The translations under genes were made by a program, and so were the position numbers. Below, one piece after another: positions 53,385 to 63,110 of a stretch of 64,000 nucleotides of DNA; position 1 is the stretch's first letter; the number at the start of each line of letters is the position of its first letter. This DNA comes from Fabrea salina (lineage: Eukaryota > Ciliophora > Heterotrichea > Heterotrichida > Fabreidae). The notes beneath the pieces are model-generated. The model saw only the letters and a list, made by a program, of their open reading frames with translations. It was not told the origin of the DNA and did no database searches. The stretch is from contig JALIHJ010000008.1 of the NCBI GenBank assembly GCA_022984795.1, positions 186,001 to 250,000 of the forward strand, read 5' to 3'.

Positions 53385-56300
53385 TTAATTGAAGTCAGTT
53401 TGTGATTCTGAGGTGATTTTTTTCTTCCTAAAGAACTCCAGCTGATTGCCAGTTTCGTTGTTCAAAACTCCATTCGTCGCGTGTAGTTCTGAAACAATAT
53501 CTGTTTGGTTTCTGGACTTTAGTTTGTTAATAGCTGATCTTAGTAAAATCAAGATTGGAGCTATTGCATGAACTGCTATAATTCCTAGTGTTATGTAGAT
53601 AATGCAGTCTTGGATTTCTACTTCGTAAGGTTTACTTTCTGCCAGAAAGTAATTTACCAGTCCAAACACCAGAAATATTCCGATTTCAGCAATGATGTTT
53701 GAAACCTGCAGAATGTATTCAGCGTAAGGCTTAACAAGTGCCAGATAGTTCAAAAAGCCCAACATCAACCCTATGTTTATCAAAGACTGGAGAGCTGGGA
53801 ACTCACTCATAAACATTAAGTTTAATGAATACAGCAGTCTTCTTAACATAAAAAAGATGTAAAAGTATCTAGAAAACTTACTATCAATTCTGAATTCGTA
53901 AAACACAGACCCGAACATTCTGTAAAAAGTTGATTCTTCGCTGAGCTCTAGTATTTCTATAGTTCTGTTTTCAATGAACCTAAAAATAACCAAAGGCGAA
54001 ACCACTAAGCCAAAACTGACCACCCCATTCAAAAATAAGTTGAAAACCTCAACAACTTTTTGAACAGAAAAGTTCCAGAACTGAACTATAACTACTACAC
54101 AGAGTTCTAAGTAGGACTCTATCCAGAACCTAATGAGCACTCGGTATCTGTACTTCTGGAGAATTCTTATAAATACTTTCTTAAGGAGTCCTGCTTTCCA
54201 TAAACACCAAATAACAGGGTACATTCCTAGAATAGCCACAAAGTTGCAAAGTAGGCTTCCTGCGTTAACTAGGAGCAAGCTAGACTCATAGCCGTAGTTA
54301 AAAGATAGCTGGTGCTGGTTGGGGTCTCCGCTCAAAAAGAACTTAAAAAAGTTAGGAATGAATCCTATGTCGTTAAAAGAAGTAAAGAACCCAAAAAGAG
54401 TTGGAGTTATTACGTTGTTGCAGACAGGAATGAAAGCTAGTATTTGGATAGTGTTCACGAGTGACCATAAGTTTGAAAGATTCTGCCTTATAATTCCAGT
54501 CCCCAGGGATACTCCTAATGCCACGGTCACTATGAAGTTACCTAACTCAGCTCCTTGTTTTATTTGTTCTTTTTGAGGGTCGTACTCATAAAGGGTTCCA
54601 TTTAGAGTTTGGTTGAACAGGAACTTCAGCTCTGTGCTTCTGATTTCTGACACAAACTTTAGGTTAAAAGGGTGATTTTCTTCTACATAGTCTTTGAAGT
54701 CCAGAGTGATGGTGTAAATGAACTTAGATGTTTCTTCCATCAAGTAGGTGTACTTTATGTCTCTGTTTTCTAAAAGAACCAAGTAGTCTTCAGTGTCTAG
54801 AGGTTTGTTTAGTGGACTTGTGAAACTTAGTTCCAGGTTGTTTTTCTCTTTTACTTCTAAGTCTGCGTAGAAGTACTCTTTTTCGCAGGTGTTGTCTTCT
54901 CTTTTGAAGCCATCGTTGCATTTACAAGTAGAGTCTTTGGCTAAGGAAGCGTTTTCAATACAGGTAATGCACACCTCTGCAGACTGGCAAGTTTCACACA
55001 AGTTAGTGCATTCCAAGCACTCAGAGTCTAAGTAAGTTCCTTCAGGACATTCCACACAGGACTCAACTGGCTCTTCCCAGTAGTAGGGGTGGTAGCACTT
55101 ACAGTCATTAGAGTCTGATGCATGTTCAATACACTCAGAACAACTTCCTTGGTAGTCAGAGCACTTGTAGCACTGTCTATCTTCACAAAGGTTGCAACTA
55201 GTGTCTTGTCTCACGCAGCCGTGAAACTTACACTGAGGGTTGCACTCTACACACTGGGTTCCGTTCCAGTAAGTTTCTATTCCGCAGTTAGGCAGGCAAA
55301 CTCCTTCTAACTCCACTGGACAGTGAGTGCAGTTCAAGCACTGAGTCTCTACTGGAGGGTCTATGGGTGAGTTGTAGATTTTAAAGTCCCACAAAAAGCC
55401 CTTGAAGTTAGAGTTCTTTCCTCCTAGAGTAAAACTAGAAGGAGTTTCTTCAAAGAGCCCACTTGTTTCCAAAGAAACCTTAGTTGAGTTAGTCCACAGC
55501 TCTACTTTGTATTGCTCAGAACTAATGTAAGTTTTTACTCCAACTAAGTTCCAGACTGAGTCATCTAGAACAGGTCCTTCCAAAGAGACACTTCCTGAGC
55601 TCAACTCTAAGTCTAACTTGGGAGAGTAGTTTTCAATGGAGAGTTGCAGCTTTTCTCTGGAAAAAAGAGTACCTGACTCATTCAAAGGCCTAACCCAAGT
55701 AGCAATACTGAAGGAAGGAGAAAGCAGAAGTGGATCGCTTGACTGCATGAAAGAGGTTCCTCTAAAGTAGTAGCCTCTGTCCTTGGAGGCGTATGGGTCA
55801 AACTCTCCATACTCTGGATAAAACTTGTTGTCTTCTCCAGTTGTCACAGGAATTGAGTTTCTAAGGTCGTACACAGTGTCTTCGATTTTGTTGGGATTAA
55901 GGTGAAACACAAACTCAGACTCAACTGTAGAACCACTTGAGGAACAGGAGTAGCCCTTAGGACACTCAGTCACACAAACACTCTGAACTAAGTAGTAGCC
56001 ACTTGAACACTCCAAGCAACTGCACAAACTGCTGGATGAACACTTTTCACAGTTAGCAGTGCACTTGGAGCAAACGCCGTTGTTTTTGAAGTAGGTAGAG
56101 TCGCACTCACAGGTTCCTAAATGCTCGGTAGAGTTTTCTTTGCAATTCACGCATTCTGCTCCATAGCCTGTGCACTCATTGCAGATTTGTTCCTGGCACA
56201 AGTTGCAGTTCTCGGGTCTCACACATCCATAAGGGCAAGTTCCACAAGTGCTGCAGGAGTTATAATCACCACCTGTCCAGTGTTCGTCTATGTCACATGA

Positions 56301-57920
56301 AACAATGCAATCTCCGGTAGAGCTAGGACACACTGTGCAACCTTCAGAACAAGTGCTTGTCATAATGCTAGCAGCATTGTGTTTCTCATTGTAGATTCTT
56401 AGTTCGTACAAGAACCCTTTGAAGTAGTTTTCATGCGAAACCTTAGCTCCTAAAGCTATTTGGAAGCTTGACTGGGAATCGTAGTACCAGGACTTTTCAG
56501 TTGACTCTAGCTCCACTCCTCCGTCTAGATTAGTGCCTAGCTCAGTTGTGAAGTGGTGCTCTGGTTCTTTGACATAGGCCTTTGCCCAAAGGAAGTTCCA
56601 AGTTTTAGGAGTAATGGAACTACTAGAAGTGTGCTCTAGACTCTCAAGGTTCTTCAGTAGCACTTTGAGTCTGGGTTTTCCAGAGTCTAGAGCAAACTCT
56701 ACTAATTCACTTCCGTCTTCTTTGGAAAACAAAACTTGGGTGTCTGAACCAGAGTCTGGATGCACCCAGGCAGTCAAAGTGAAGTGAGGAGCCAGTGTAA
56801 GTCCAGAAAAGCTCATATAAGAAGAGCCAGTAAAGTAGTACCCTCTCATATAAGCAGCCCATGGATCACTGGGTTTGTAGTTAGGGTAGAAAGAAGAGTC
56901 TTCTCCAGTGGACACAGGAATACTGTTAATGTTGTCGTAGACTGTATCCTTGATTTCATGGGGAGTTAAGTGGAACACAAAAGCTGAGTCTTTCAAGCAC
57001 TCTTTGGAGCTTAAAGAGAAACCACTTGGACAAAAGTCTTGGCATACGTTTTGGATGTAGTGGCATTCCTGAGTCAAGAATGCCATCCATGATACTATTT
57101 CAGTTGTATGGCCTCTTTCTGAGTCACTAACCTGATCTTCCTGCACATGAAACCAAACTTCGTCGTTAGAATCGCTAAGGTAGCCTCTTATGTATCCTCC
57201 ATCAGGTCCAAAAAGACTATTCAAAGAAGCTACTGGAGTAGGCACTTCAGAGTACAGATAACTAGTCTGCACAGTGAATTTTGCATCGCTAACCTTCCTT
57301 CCGGTTCTTCCAAACTCAACTTTAGACCCAAAGTCATACTCTCCAGCTGGAATTGCAATCCAGCCTATTTCTTCACTCGAACTGATGGAATCCTCAGTCT
57401 CCAAGTTATCCAATCCGATTTCAAAACTTCCAGCACTATGGTTTATAATCGTAGTAGTTATCATTCCAGGATTGTTTTCAGTTTGCGCAAACGCCAGCAA
57501 CACAGGTTCAGAAGAATAAGGTGGTGAAAAGTTCACAGTTTGGTAATTGCGACTTCCACTCAGTGTGATCTTTCCACCCTGCATTCCACTTGGAAGGTTA
57601 CTTAGGTCCACTGCAAAGTACCCAATATCCTCAGCTGGGTGGTTTTCCTTGTTAGGACCGTTAAGTGCAGGCTGGACGAAAACATTAAACCCGTTAGAGT
57701 CAAGGTTACTTACTCTACAAGTAACAGACTCATCCCCATTGTGAGTAGTTACCATTGCCACTACCAAAGGATCCCCAAAGCTTTCATAGAAGCTCACCAG
57801 AGTAGGTACTCCAACTCCAGAACCGTCAGTTCCAGCACCAACCACTTTCCCGTACTGGACTCTTGGAGTCGCTGAAAGCACTTTGCTTAGCATAAACAAA
57901 GTCACTAAAAACAGCATCAT
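53385..57920 (-). CDS. Large surface protein: lectin-like, LamG-like and Cys-rich repeats, multi-span C-terminus
   Basis: About 1511 residues. I start at ATG 57920, giving a signal peptide (MMLFLVTLFMLSKVLSATPR); an ATG 37 codons upstream would overlap the divergent taxilin gene. Early residues repeat a pattern like H-type lectins (VSFYESFGDPLVVAMVTTHNG, VNFSPPYSSEPVLLAFAQ, about every 110 residues). Two concanavalin/LamG-like domains follow (MSFSGLTLAPHFTLTAWV and MQSSDPLLLSPSFSIATWV), each followed by EGF/furin-like CxxC arrays. The last 420 residues carry about eight membrane spans. Comparable Cys-rich multi-span surface proteins are abundant in ciliates; the ligand is unknown. Confidence 0.75.
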   Translation of the reverse strand: MMLFLVTLFMLSKVLSATPRVQYGKVVGAGTDGSGVGVPTLVSFYESFGDPLVVAMVTTHNGDESVTCRVSNLDSNGFNVFVQPALNGPNKENHPAEDIGYFAVDLSNLPSGMQGGKITLSGSRNYQTVNFSPPYSSEPVLLAFAQTENNPGMITTTIINHSAGSFEIGLDNLETEDSISSSEEIGWIAIPAGEYDFGSKVEFGRTGRKVSDAKFTVQTSYLYSEVPTPVASLNSLFGPDGGYIRGYLSDSNDEVWFHVQEDQVSDSERGHTTEIVSWMAFLTQECHYIQNVCQDFCPSGFSLSSKECLKDSAFVFHLTPHEIKDTVYDNINSIPVSTGEDSSFYPNYKPSDPWAAYMRGYYFTGSSYMSFSGLTLAPHFTLTAWVHPDSGSDTQVLFSKEDGSELVEFALDSGKPRLKVLLKNLESLEHTSSSSITPKTWNFLWAKAYVKEPEHHFTTELGTNLDGGVELESTEKSWYYDSQSSFQIALGAKVSHENYFKGFLYELRIYNEKHNAASIMTSTCSEGCTVCPSSTGDCIVSCDIDEHWTGGDYNSCSTCGTCPYGCVRPENCNLCQEQICNECTGYGAECVNCKENSTEHLGTCECDSTYFKNNGVCSKCTANCEKCSSSSLCSCLECSSGYYLVQSVCVTECPKGYSCSSSGSTVESEFVFHLNPNKIEDTVYDLRNSIPVTTGEDNKFYPEYGEFDPYASKDRGYYFRGTSFMQSSDPLLLSPSFSIATWVRPLNESGTLFSREKLQLSIENYSPKLDLELSSGSVSLEGPVLDDSVWNLVGVKTYISSEQYKVELWTNSTKVSLETSGLFEETPSSFTLGGKNSNFKGFLWDFKIYNSPIDPPVETQCLNCTHCPVELEGVCLPNCGIETYWNGTQCVECNPQCKFHGCVRQDTSCNLCEDRQCYKCSDYQGSCSECIEHASDSNDCKCYHPYYWEEPVESCVECPEGTYLDSECLECTNLCETCQSAEVCITCIENASLAKDSTCKCNDGFKREDNTCEKEYFYADLEVKEKNNLELSFTSPLNKPLDTEDYLVLLENRDIKYTYLMEETSKFIYTITLDFKDYVEENHPFNLKFVSEIRSTELKFLFNQTLNGTLYEYDPQKEQIKQGAELGNFIVTVALGVSLGTGIIRQNLSNLWSLVNTIQILAFIPVCNNVITPTLFGFFTSFNDIGFIPNFFKFFLSGDPNQHQLSFNYGYESSLLLVNAGSLLCNFVAILGMYPVIWCLWKAGLLKKVFIRILQKYRYRVLIRFWIESYLELCVVVIVQFWNFSVQKVVEVFNLFLNGVVSFGLVVSPLVIFRFIENRTIEILELSEESTFYRMFGSVFYEFRIDSKFSRYFYIFFMLRRLLYSLNLMFMSEFPALQSLINIGLMLGFLNYLALVKPYAEYILQVSNIIAEIGIFLVFGLVNYFLAESKPYEVEIQDCIIYITLGIIAVHAIAPILILLRSAINKLKSRNQTDIVSELHATNGVLNNETGNQLEFFRKKKITSESQTDFN

Positions 57921-57934
57921 TAAACTATATAATA

Positions 57935-58909
57935 ATGGAAGACTTGCAGAAAGTAGTTTCAGAGAGACTATCGCAACTACAGGTTTCAGAAGAATCTTCA
58001 GAAGAACTAGCAGAAGTTCTGAGTAAGCCATAATTAGGAAAGCAACTCAGTGAAAAGCTCGAAGAAGTCAAATCCATCTACGAAGGCGAAGGATCCCTAG
58101 ACGAAAAGTCTAAGATCCTCTACGGAAAACTCTACACGCAGGCACACCTGACTAAGCGACTGGAAATGGAAAACACAAGTATACGGAAGAAACTGAGTAA
58201 CTTTTCCCGCGAAAAAGAAAACTTGATTAACGAAGTAAGCAACGAAAGAGAGATGAAAGAACGCTTAGAAGCTTACTGTCGAGAAATCCAGAAACAAAAC
58301 AAACAAATCAACGAAGAGTACCAACAAATGATGACAGACGAACAGTCAAAAAAGGAACACATTAACGAAAAACTAGAAAAGTCTTTGGGCGAACTCAAGC
58401 AAAAGTGCGAAGAAAGCGAAAAAGAAAAAGAAGAACAAAGCAAAATCAACGAAAAGTAAAGTATACTTAGTCTCATAGAACAAATGAAAGAACTCTACAA
58501 CTCTGCCGTGTCAAGAGACCAAGAGTTCGAACAACAAATTATGCAAAAAAACATCGAAGCCCAAGTACTCAAAGTACAAGCAGAAAGTAAGTCCAGCCTC
58601 AGCAAAGTAGACCTCAAGTCGCAATTAGAACTCTATAAAGAACGCTACGAAGACTTTAAAAGCTCTTACCAGCAGTCTTCAGAGCACTTCCAAATCCTCA
58701 ACAAAGAAATTGACAAAATGCAAAATTTAATCGACCAAGAACAAGACTACCACAACTCCAACAAACAAAAAGCTGACAACTACGACGTACAAGTACTCCA
58801 ACTCTTCCAGCAAAACGAAACCCTCAAAGAAGAAATTTCCCAACTCGAAAAACAAAAACACTCTCTGAAACAAGAATGCAATTCTCTGTTAGCTGCAAGT
58901 AAGAAATAA
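57935..58909 (+). CDS. Taxilin-family coiled-coil protein, three exons
   Basis: Taxilins are long coiled-coil proteins that bind syntaxins and act in vesicle traffic and at centrosomes or basal bodies. The gene has 15-nt introns at 58023-58037 (GTAAGCCATAATTAG) and 58456-58470 (GTAAAGTATACTTAG), each holding an in-frame stop. The 314-residue product shows the family blocks LEAYCREIQKQNKQINEE and LYKERYEDFKSSYQQSSEHF followed by LNKEIDKMQ. It is shorter than animal alpha-taxilin (about 550) because it lacks the disordered ends. Start codon is 14 bases from the divergent surface-protein start. Confidence 0.87.
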
Positions 58910-58915
58910 ATTAAA

Positions 58916-59557
58916 ATGGCGCAGTACGGGAAACCTGAATACTGGGAAGAACGGTATACAAGGGACACCGAGCCCTTTGACTGGTACCAAAGGTGGAGTG
59001 GCATCAAAGACATCATCACCCAGTACGTGCTTCCTACCCACCAAATCTTGCATCTAGGATGCGGGAATTCTCGCCTTTCAGAAGAAATGTACGACGACGG
59101 GTACATCAACAGCATCAACGTAGACATCAGCCAAGTAGTCATTAAAGCTATGCAAGACAAGTACAGGGACAAGCAAACTATGCGCTTCCTCCATATGGAC
59201 ACTCGCAATCTAGAATTTGACGAAGCCACTTTTGACGCTGTCATTGATAAAGGAACACTAGACTCACTGCTCTGCGGAGAAAACTCCACTGCACACGCCA
59301 ACAAGATGATTTCTGAAGTATACAGAGTGCTTTCGCCCACTGGAGTGTACGTAGTTGTTTCGTACGGACAACCGCCTAATAGATTGATCTTTTTGGACAA
59401 GCCAGATTTGTACAACTGGGACGTCGAAGTCAAAACTGTAGCTAAACCAACCATTGCAAGCACTGCACCTTTAGCCACTGACGATAAGGACATGCCCAAC
59501 GTGCACTACATTTACTTATGCAAAAAACGCGGGGGACGTGAAGCACCCAGGCAATAA
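58916..59557 (+). CDS. EEF1AKMT4/METTL13-like class I methyltransferase
   Basis: 213 residues. SAM-dependent methyltransferase close to the N-terminal domain of METTL13 and to EEF1AKMT4, which methylate lysines of elongation factor 1A: YWEERYTRDTEPFDWYQRW, motif I ILHLGCGNSRLSEEM, VDISQVVIKAMQ, and FDAVIDKGTLDSLLCGE. This family's DxGTLDxL motif replaces the usual post-motif II sequence. The substrate is inferred from family only. It begins six bases after the taxilin stop. Confidence 0.88.
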   Translation: MAQYGKPEYWEERYTRDTEPFDWYQRWSGIKDIITQYVLPTHQILHLGCGNSRLSEEMYDDGYINSINVDISQVVIKAMQDKYRDKQTMRFLHMDTRNLEFDEATFDAVIDKGTLDSLLCGENSTAHANKMISEVYRVLSPTGVYVVVSYGQPPNRLIFLDKPDLYNWDVEVKTVAKPTIASTAPLATDDKDMPNVHYIYLCKKRGGREAPRQ

Positions 59558-59559
59558 TC

Positions 59560-59964
59560 TTAACTAACATTACTATTTTTGAGTTTGGTGTATTCTTTGG
59601 AGAACTCAGACTTTTCGGACTTTATTTGTGAAGCTGTCATGAGAGGCGCAGGGCGGATGCCTCCTACTTCAAGTCCTTCTTGAGAGCAAAGGTAGTTGTA
59701 GAACCTTTCTAGTTTTTCTGGGTTGTCTTGGTAAGGCAAGTTGGACCTGTTTAGCAAGGACCCTGAAGGCTGGGAGCTTTTGACGAATTTTTTTAAACTT
59801 TTAATTCTTTGGAAGTCAGAGTTGCTTAAGAACTTGGAAAACAAGGGTTCTGGTTGCTTTTCGGAGGTTTTTTTCTTTTTTTGGGGTTGAGTGTGTTCTT
59901 TGGACTTATTAGTTCTTTTCTTGTTAGTTTTGTGTTGAGTTTGGTTGTACTCAGTGGTTTTCAT
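59560..59964 (-). CDS. Small basic protein, unknown
   Basis: 134 residues. The N-terminal 45 are a Lys/Gln/Thr-rich basic stretch (QHKTNKKRTNKSKEH) that could bind RNA or act as a nuclear signal; the rest is more mixed (LNRSNLPYQDNPEKLERFYNYLCSQ-type helix). No family recognised. Its stop is two bases from the methyltransferase stop. Confidence 0.5.
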   Translation of the reverse strand: MKTTEYNQTQHKTNKKRTNKSKEHTQPQKKKKTSEKQPEPLFSKFLSNSDFQRIKSLKKFVKSSQPSGSLLNRSNLPYQDNPEKLERFYNYLCSQEGLEVGGIRPAPLMTASQIKSEKSEFSKEYTKLKNSNVS

Positions 59965-59972
59965 AGTTATAA

Positions 59973-61283
59973 ATGTCAGAAAGCTATGAAGACTCTATGA
60001 ACTTTTCTAGGTTTTTGTGTGCTATTTGTAAAAAGCCTACTTTGATGTGCTGTTCAGGCTGCAAGTCAGTGTTTTACTGCAGTGAAGCACATCAAGTAGA
60101 GCACTGGATAACTCACGCGTCTGAGTGTTCTTACTCTGAAAAAAGCAGTGAGTACCAAGACTCCTTTAGTGTAGCAGAGGAACCAAAAGTCCCTCACCCT
60201 GCCCCAGACAACACCTTTGTTGCAGACGAAGAAGTCTACACTAGTCGCTACAAAATCCGGAAAGAAATCTTGAGTCTCTACTCACAGGAAAACTACAGCT
60301 TAGCTCTACCTAAAGCTCGTTCCTACTTCACTAGAGTACTTGCAGAGTACGAAAGGAACTCTTACTTTGACATTTATGACTTACTTAGTGACGGAGTTTT
60401 ACTTAGCAGAGGGTACATTTACTGTGGAGAGTTAAACCAAGCTAGACAAATCCTGCTTCAAGTTTACGCACTTATGATTTCGCACTCATCTTCACACCAG
60501 TTTTCCAATACTTCTAATTTCAAAACAGACGAGGCAAAGGGCGAAAAAGTCAACCTTACTTACTCACAACTCAAAACCAAAACAAGTGCTTACAGTGTTT
60601 TAGGAGCCTTACTCTGTGCCTGCGGAGACACCATAAACGCAGAGAAGATGTATGTCCAGTACACTAAGTTATTTGAAGTTTACCTGAATTCAGACTCCTT
60701 AGAAACCTCCAACTGTTACTTTATGCTAGGTTTGTTCTACAAGAACCAAGGGCTCCTCCAAAAGTCTTTAGCAGCTTTCCGCAAAAGCTTAGAAGTCCGC
60801 ATACAGCACTTTGGCGAGTCCCACGAAACAGTTGCTGACTGCTACTTCAACATAGGACTCCTGTACAAAGCCCAGTCTTTCAGCAACAAAGCTCTAGCTT
60901 CTCTTCAAAAGTCGTTAATGATCAGAACTGAAAGGTGCTCTGAAAAGTCACTTCCAGTAGCAGATGTATTGGAAGCCCTAGGTGCCCTTTACATGTCCAC
61001 ACAAGACTACAAGTCAGCTTACGAAAAACTAGCAGAAGCCTACAATATAAGAAAAAGCCTACTTAAGCACTGTCCAGACCACTCTGACCTGCACCGCACT
61101 ACTTCTTTGCTCAGTGAACTTCACTCTTTAGTTGAACAAGAGTCATCTAAGGAACACTACAAACGAGCTGAAATGAGTATGTTCAACCCTATATTCACTC
61201 CCGACACTTCACCAATAAAAACTAGTGAGTCTGCAAGTTTTCCTTTTCAAGAAAGTTTAGGTGAATCTCCTGTGAAAGACTAA
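59973..61283 (+). CDS. MYND zinc-finger TPR protein
   Basis: 436 residues. A MYND finger at 16-52 (CAICKKPTLMCCSGCKSVFYCSEAHQVEHW with seven Cys and one His in the family spacing) mediates protein binding. From about 100 to 380 there are TPR repeats of the kinesin-light-chain type (LAAFRKSLEVRIQHFGESHETVADCYFNIGLLY). The end is Ser/Pro-rich. MYND-TPR proteins without a SET domain are known from ciliary assembly factors, but I cannot assign this one. Confidence 0.82.
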   Translation: MSESYEDSMNFSRFLCAICKKPTLMCCSGCKSVFYCSEAHQVEHWITHASECSYSEKSSEYQDSFSVAEEPKVPHPAPDNTFVADEEVYTSRYKIRKEILSLYSQENYSLALPKARSYFTRVLAEYERNSYFDIYDLLSDGVLLSRGYIYCGELNQARQILLQVYALMISHSSSHQFSNTSNFKTDEAKGEKVNLTYSQLKTKTSAYSVLGALLCACGDTINAEKMYVQYTKLFEVYLNSDSLETSNCYFMLGLFYKNQGLLQKSLAAFRKSLEVRIQHFGESHETVADCYFNIGLLYKAQSFSNKALASLQKSLMIRTERCSEKSLPVADVLEALGALYMSTQDYKSAYEKLAEAYNIRKSLLKHCPDHSDLHRTTSLLSELHSLVEQESSKEHYKRAEMSMFNPIFTPDTSPIKTSESASFPFQESLGESPVKD

Positions 61284-61298
61284 CACATGTTATTTAAA

Positions 61299-61559
61299 TT
61301 ACCAGTCCAGGTGTATGTGCGAGTTGTCGCAGTAAGGCTTTGTGCAGCTTTTGTTGCATCCACACATGTAATAAGTCTTGGTTTCTTCAGGTTTGAATAT
61401 CATAGGCCTAATCCTTCTTCTGCCATGTGAGCCGTCGCAGAAAGGTTGCCTTTTAGAAAGACCACAAGTGCACAGAAAATAAGTCTTCCCTTTTTCTAGT
61501 TTTGCGGGATACGGACCTGGGTGGCTGTCTGAGAAGTCTTTGTCTTCTTCTGGCTCCAT
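61299..61559 (-). CDS. Double-CDGSH iron-sulfur protein (CISD3-type)
   Basis: 86 residues with two CDGSH 2Fe-2S motifs: C30-x-C32...C41-D-G-S-H45 and C66-x-C68...C77-D-N-S-H81. Two motifs in one chain is the mitochondrial MiNT/CISD3 type, a soluble matrix protein. All eight cluster ligands are present. A presequence is not obvious at the start (MEPEEDKDFSDSH). Confidence 0.88.
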   Translation of the reverse strand: MEPEEDKDFSDSHPGPYPAKLEKGKTYFLCTCGLSKRQPFCDGSHGRRRIRPMIFKPEETKTYYMCGCNKSCTKPYCDNSHIHLDW

Positions 61560-61575
61560 AGTGTACTTAAAATTA

Positions 61576-62373
61576 ATGTATTACTGGGTTTTTTTACTCT
61601 GCCAAAGTGTTTTTGCTCAAAATGAGTTTGTAGTTGGAGGCAAAATACACCTGGACTCTAACGAAGACTGCTACAGTATTGAGTACCGAGCTAACTACAA
61701 GCCTTTAGAAATAAGCATTGATTCTCATGGTGAATTTCCTTACAGCATTATGATTACTGAACAGAAACTTGACCGCTGTGCTGTTAAGTGCCCAGGCAAT
61801 GCTACTTACTGCTCCTCTTTAGAGTCTAAAAAGTTCCGAGACACAGTGTATGTTTGCACAGACTTTGTTTATGTGCACATCGCCAAAGGCAAATCCGAGA
61901 GAATAAACGTGGACTTAACTACTGAGTTTTTAAAAGACGTACCTTGTCAGGGGTTTGAAAGGTCAACTAGTAACTTTTGCCTGATGCTTTCTTCTGAGGA
62001 GTGTATGGAGCAGTGCTCAGCTGGATGTGGACTACTTCACTGCATGTTAGGACGGCAAGAAGCCTTTAGTATGTGTCTTCCATACAACACACTTGAAGAA
62101 GAAAAAGAAACACGCTGCAAAAGTTATGAAGGAGTCAGAGAAACTCGCTGGGAAAGTTGCATGGACGAGGACTCTTCAGGAGACACTTTGTGGATTATTT
62201 TAGGAGTCCTTGCAGGAGCAGGTTTGGTGATTTTTGTGGTGTCGGTGGTTCACTACAGGTACATGCTGAAGAATTATGGAAGGCCACCTTACAGGATTCC
62301 AGGGTGGTGTCCAGATGCTTTGTACCCTAGACTCCCTGCTTATGAAGGCGAAGCTTTAAGGGTAATGCAATAA
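61576..62373 (+). CDS. Secreted/type I membrane Cys-rich protein, unknown
   Basis: 265 residues from ATG 61576 (MYYWVFLLCQSVFAQ, signal peptide). The ectodomain has about 14 Cys, several paired closely (CAVKCPGNATYC, CMEQCSAGCGLLHC), and one membrane span near 220-242 (WIILGVLAGAGLVIFVVSVV), leaving a short Pro/Tyr-rich cytoplasmic tail. No family recognised. Stop is one base from the convergent gene. Confidence 0.65.
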   Translation: MYYWVFLLCQSVFAQNEFVVGGKIHLDSNEDCYSIEYRANYKPLEISIDSHGEFPYSIMITEQKLDRCAVKCPGNATYCSSLESKKFRDTVYVCTDFVYVHIAKGKSERINVDLTTEFLKDVPCQGFERSTSNFCLMLSSEECMEQCSAGCGLLHCMLGRQEAFSMCLPYNTLEEEKETRCKSYEGVRETRWESCMDEDSSGDTLWIILGVLAGAGLVIFVVSVVHYRYMLKNYGRPPYRIPGWCPDALYPRLPAYEGEALRVMQ

Positions 62374-62374
62374 G

Positions 62375-63079
62375 TTACTTTCTTATTTCGTAAAACCTGT
62401 CTTTGAAGTAGTTAACTCTGCCAATGTTCATGCCTGTGTTAATATAGACTCCGTTGGTAACATTGGCCACAATTTCTTCGTTGACGTAGTTAGGTTTCCT
62501 GTGGACTATGAAGAACCTGAACTGGCCCATACTTAAGTACAGAGGAAGTAACTGGGAAAAGTCTTCTTCAATGTAAGCTATCATGTTTTTGGGAACAGGG
62601 TGCAAACTCCACATGTGCATAAGTATTGGGGTCCTTTGAACCTTGAACTCACTGATGTCGTACACTTTGCTTCTGCTTAGAAAAGGGGCGAACTTATAAG
62701 TGAGTTCCACTTGCCTGCCTGAGTCCAGCAGGTGCATGTGTGTAAGGACTCTAGCCCCCAACAAAGCGTGAGTCCCTGCTACTAGCCCTGTGGTTCCAAG
62801 GACCAGTGAGATCATTATAGTGAAGTCCAGCAAAGCATTAGAAGTTACTACTGCTGAGAGCCCCACTACGGCTGAAAACAACTTGGGAAGGTACATTGCT
62901 TTAAGAGTTCGGTTGGTGTTTTGGTAAATAAGGCACTTGGAGTTTTCAAAGCTGAGGGACTGTTTAGGTGTGTACATGTACTGTTTGGAAGAGTCTAGGT
63001 AAAACTCCCTGCCTAGTTTTTTGGGCTTTACTTTTGAGTAGGGGTCGTTTGTGAACTTCCTAAATGTGTTTCTTAGCAT
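62375..63079 (-). CDS. Two-span mitochondrial membrane protein, TMEM186/TMEM70-like
   Basis: 234 residues. A basic start (MLRNTFRKFTNDPYSKVKPKK) fits import into mitochondria. Two spans lie at about 65-85 and 88-110, followed by a soluble beta-rich domain. This layout occurs in TMEM186, TMEM70 and TMEM223, which help respiratory complex assembly. The resemblance is one of layout and a short segment (ILMHMWSLHPVPKNMIAY); orthology is not shown. Confidence 0.55.
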   Translation of the reverse strand: MLRNTFRKFTNDPYSKVKPKKLGREFYLDSSKQYMYTPKQSLSFENSKCLIYQNTNRTLKAMYLPKLFSAVVGLSAVVTSNALLDFTIMISLVLGTTGLVAGTHALLGARVLTHMHLLDSGRQVELTYKFAPFLSRSKVYDISEFKVQRTPILMHMWSLHPVPKNMIAYIEEDFSQLLPLYLSMGQFRFFIVHRKPNYVNEEIVANVTNGVYINTGMNIGRVNYFKDRFYEIRK

Positions 63080-63110
63080 ACTGTTATTACTTATTAAAAT
63101 TACTTGTTAA

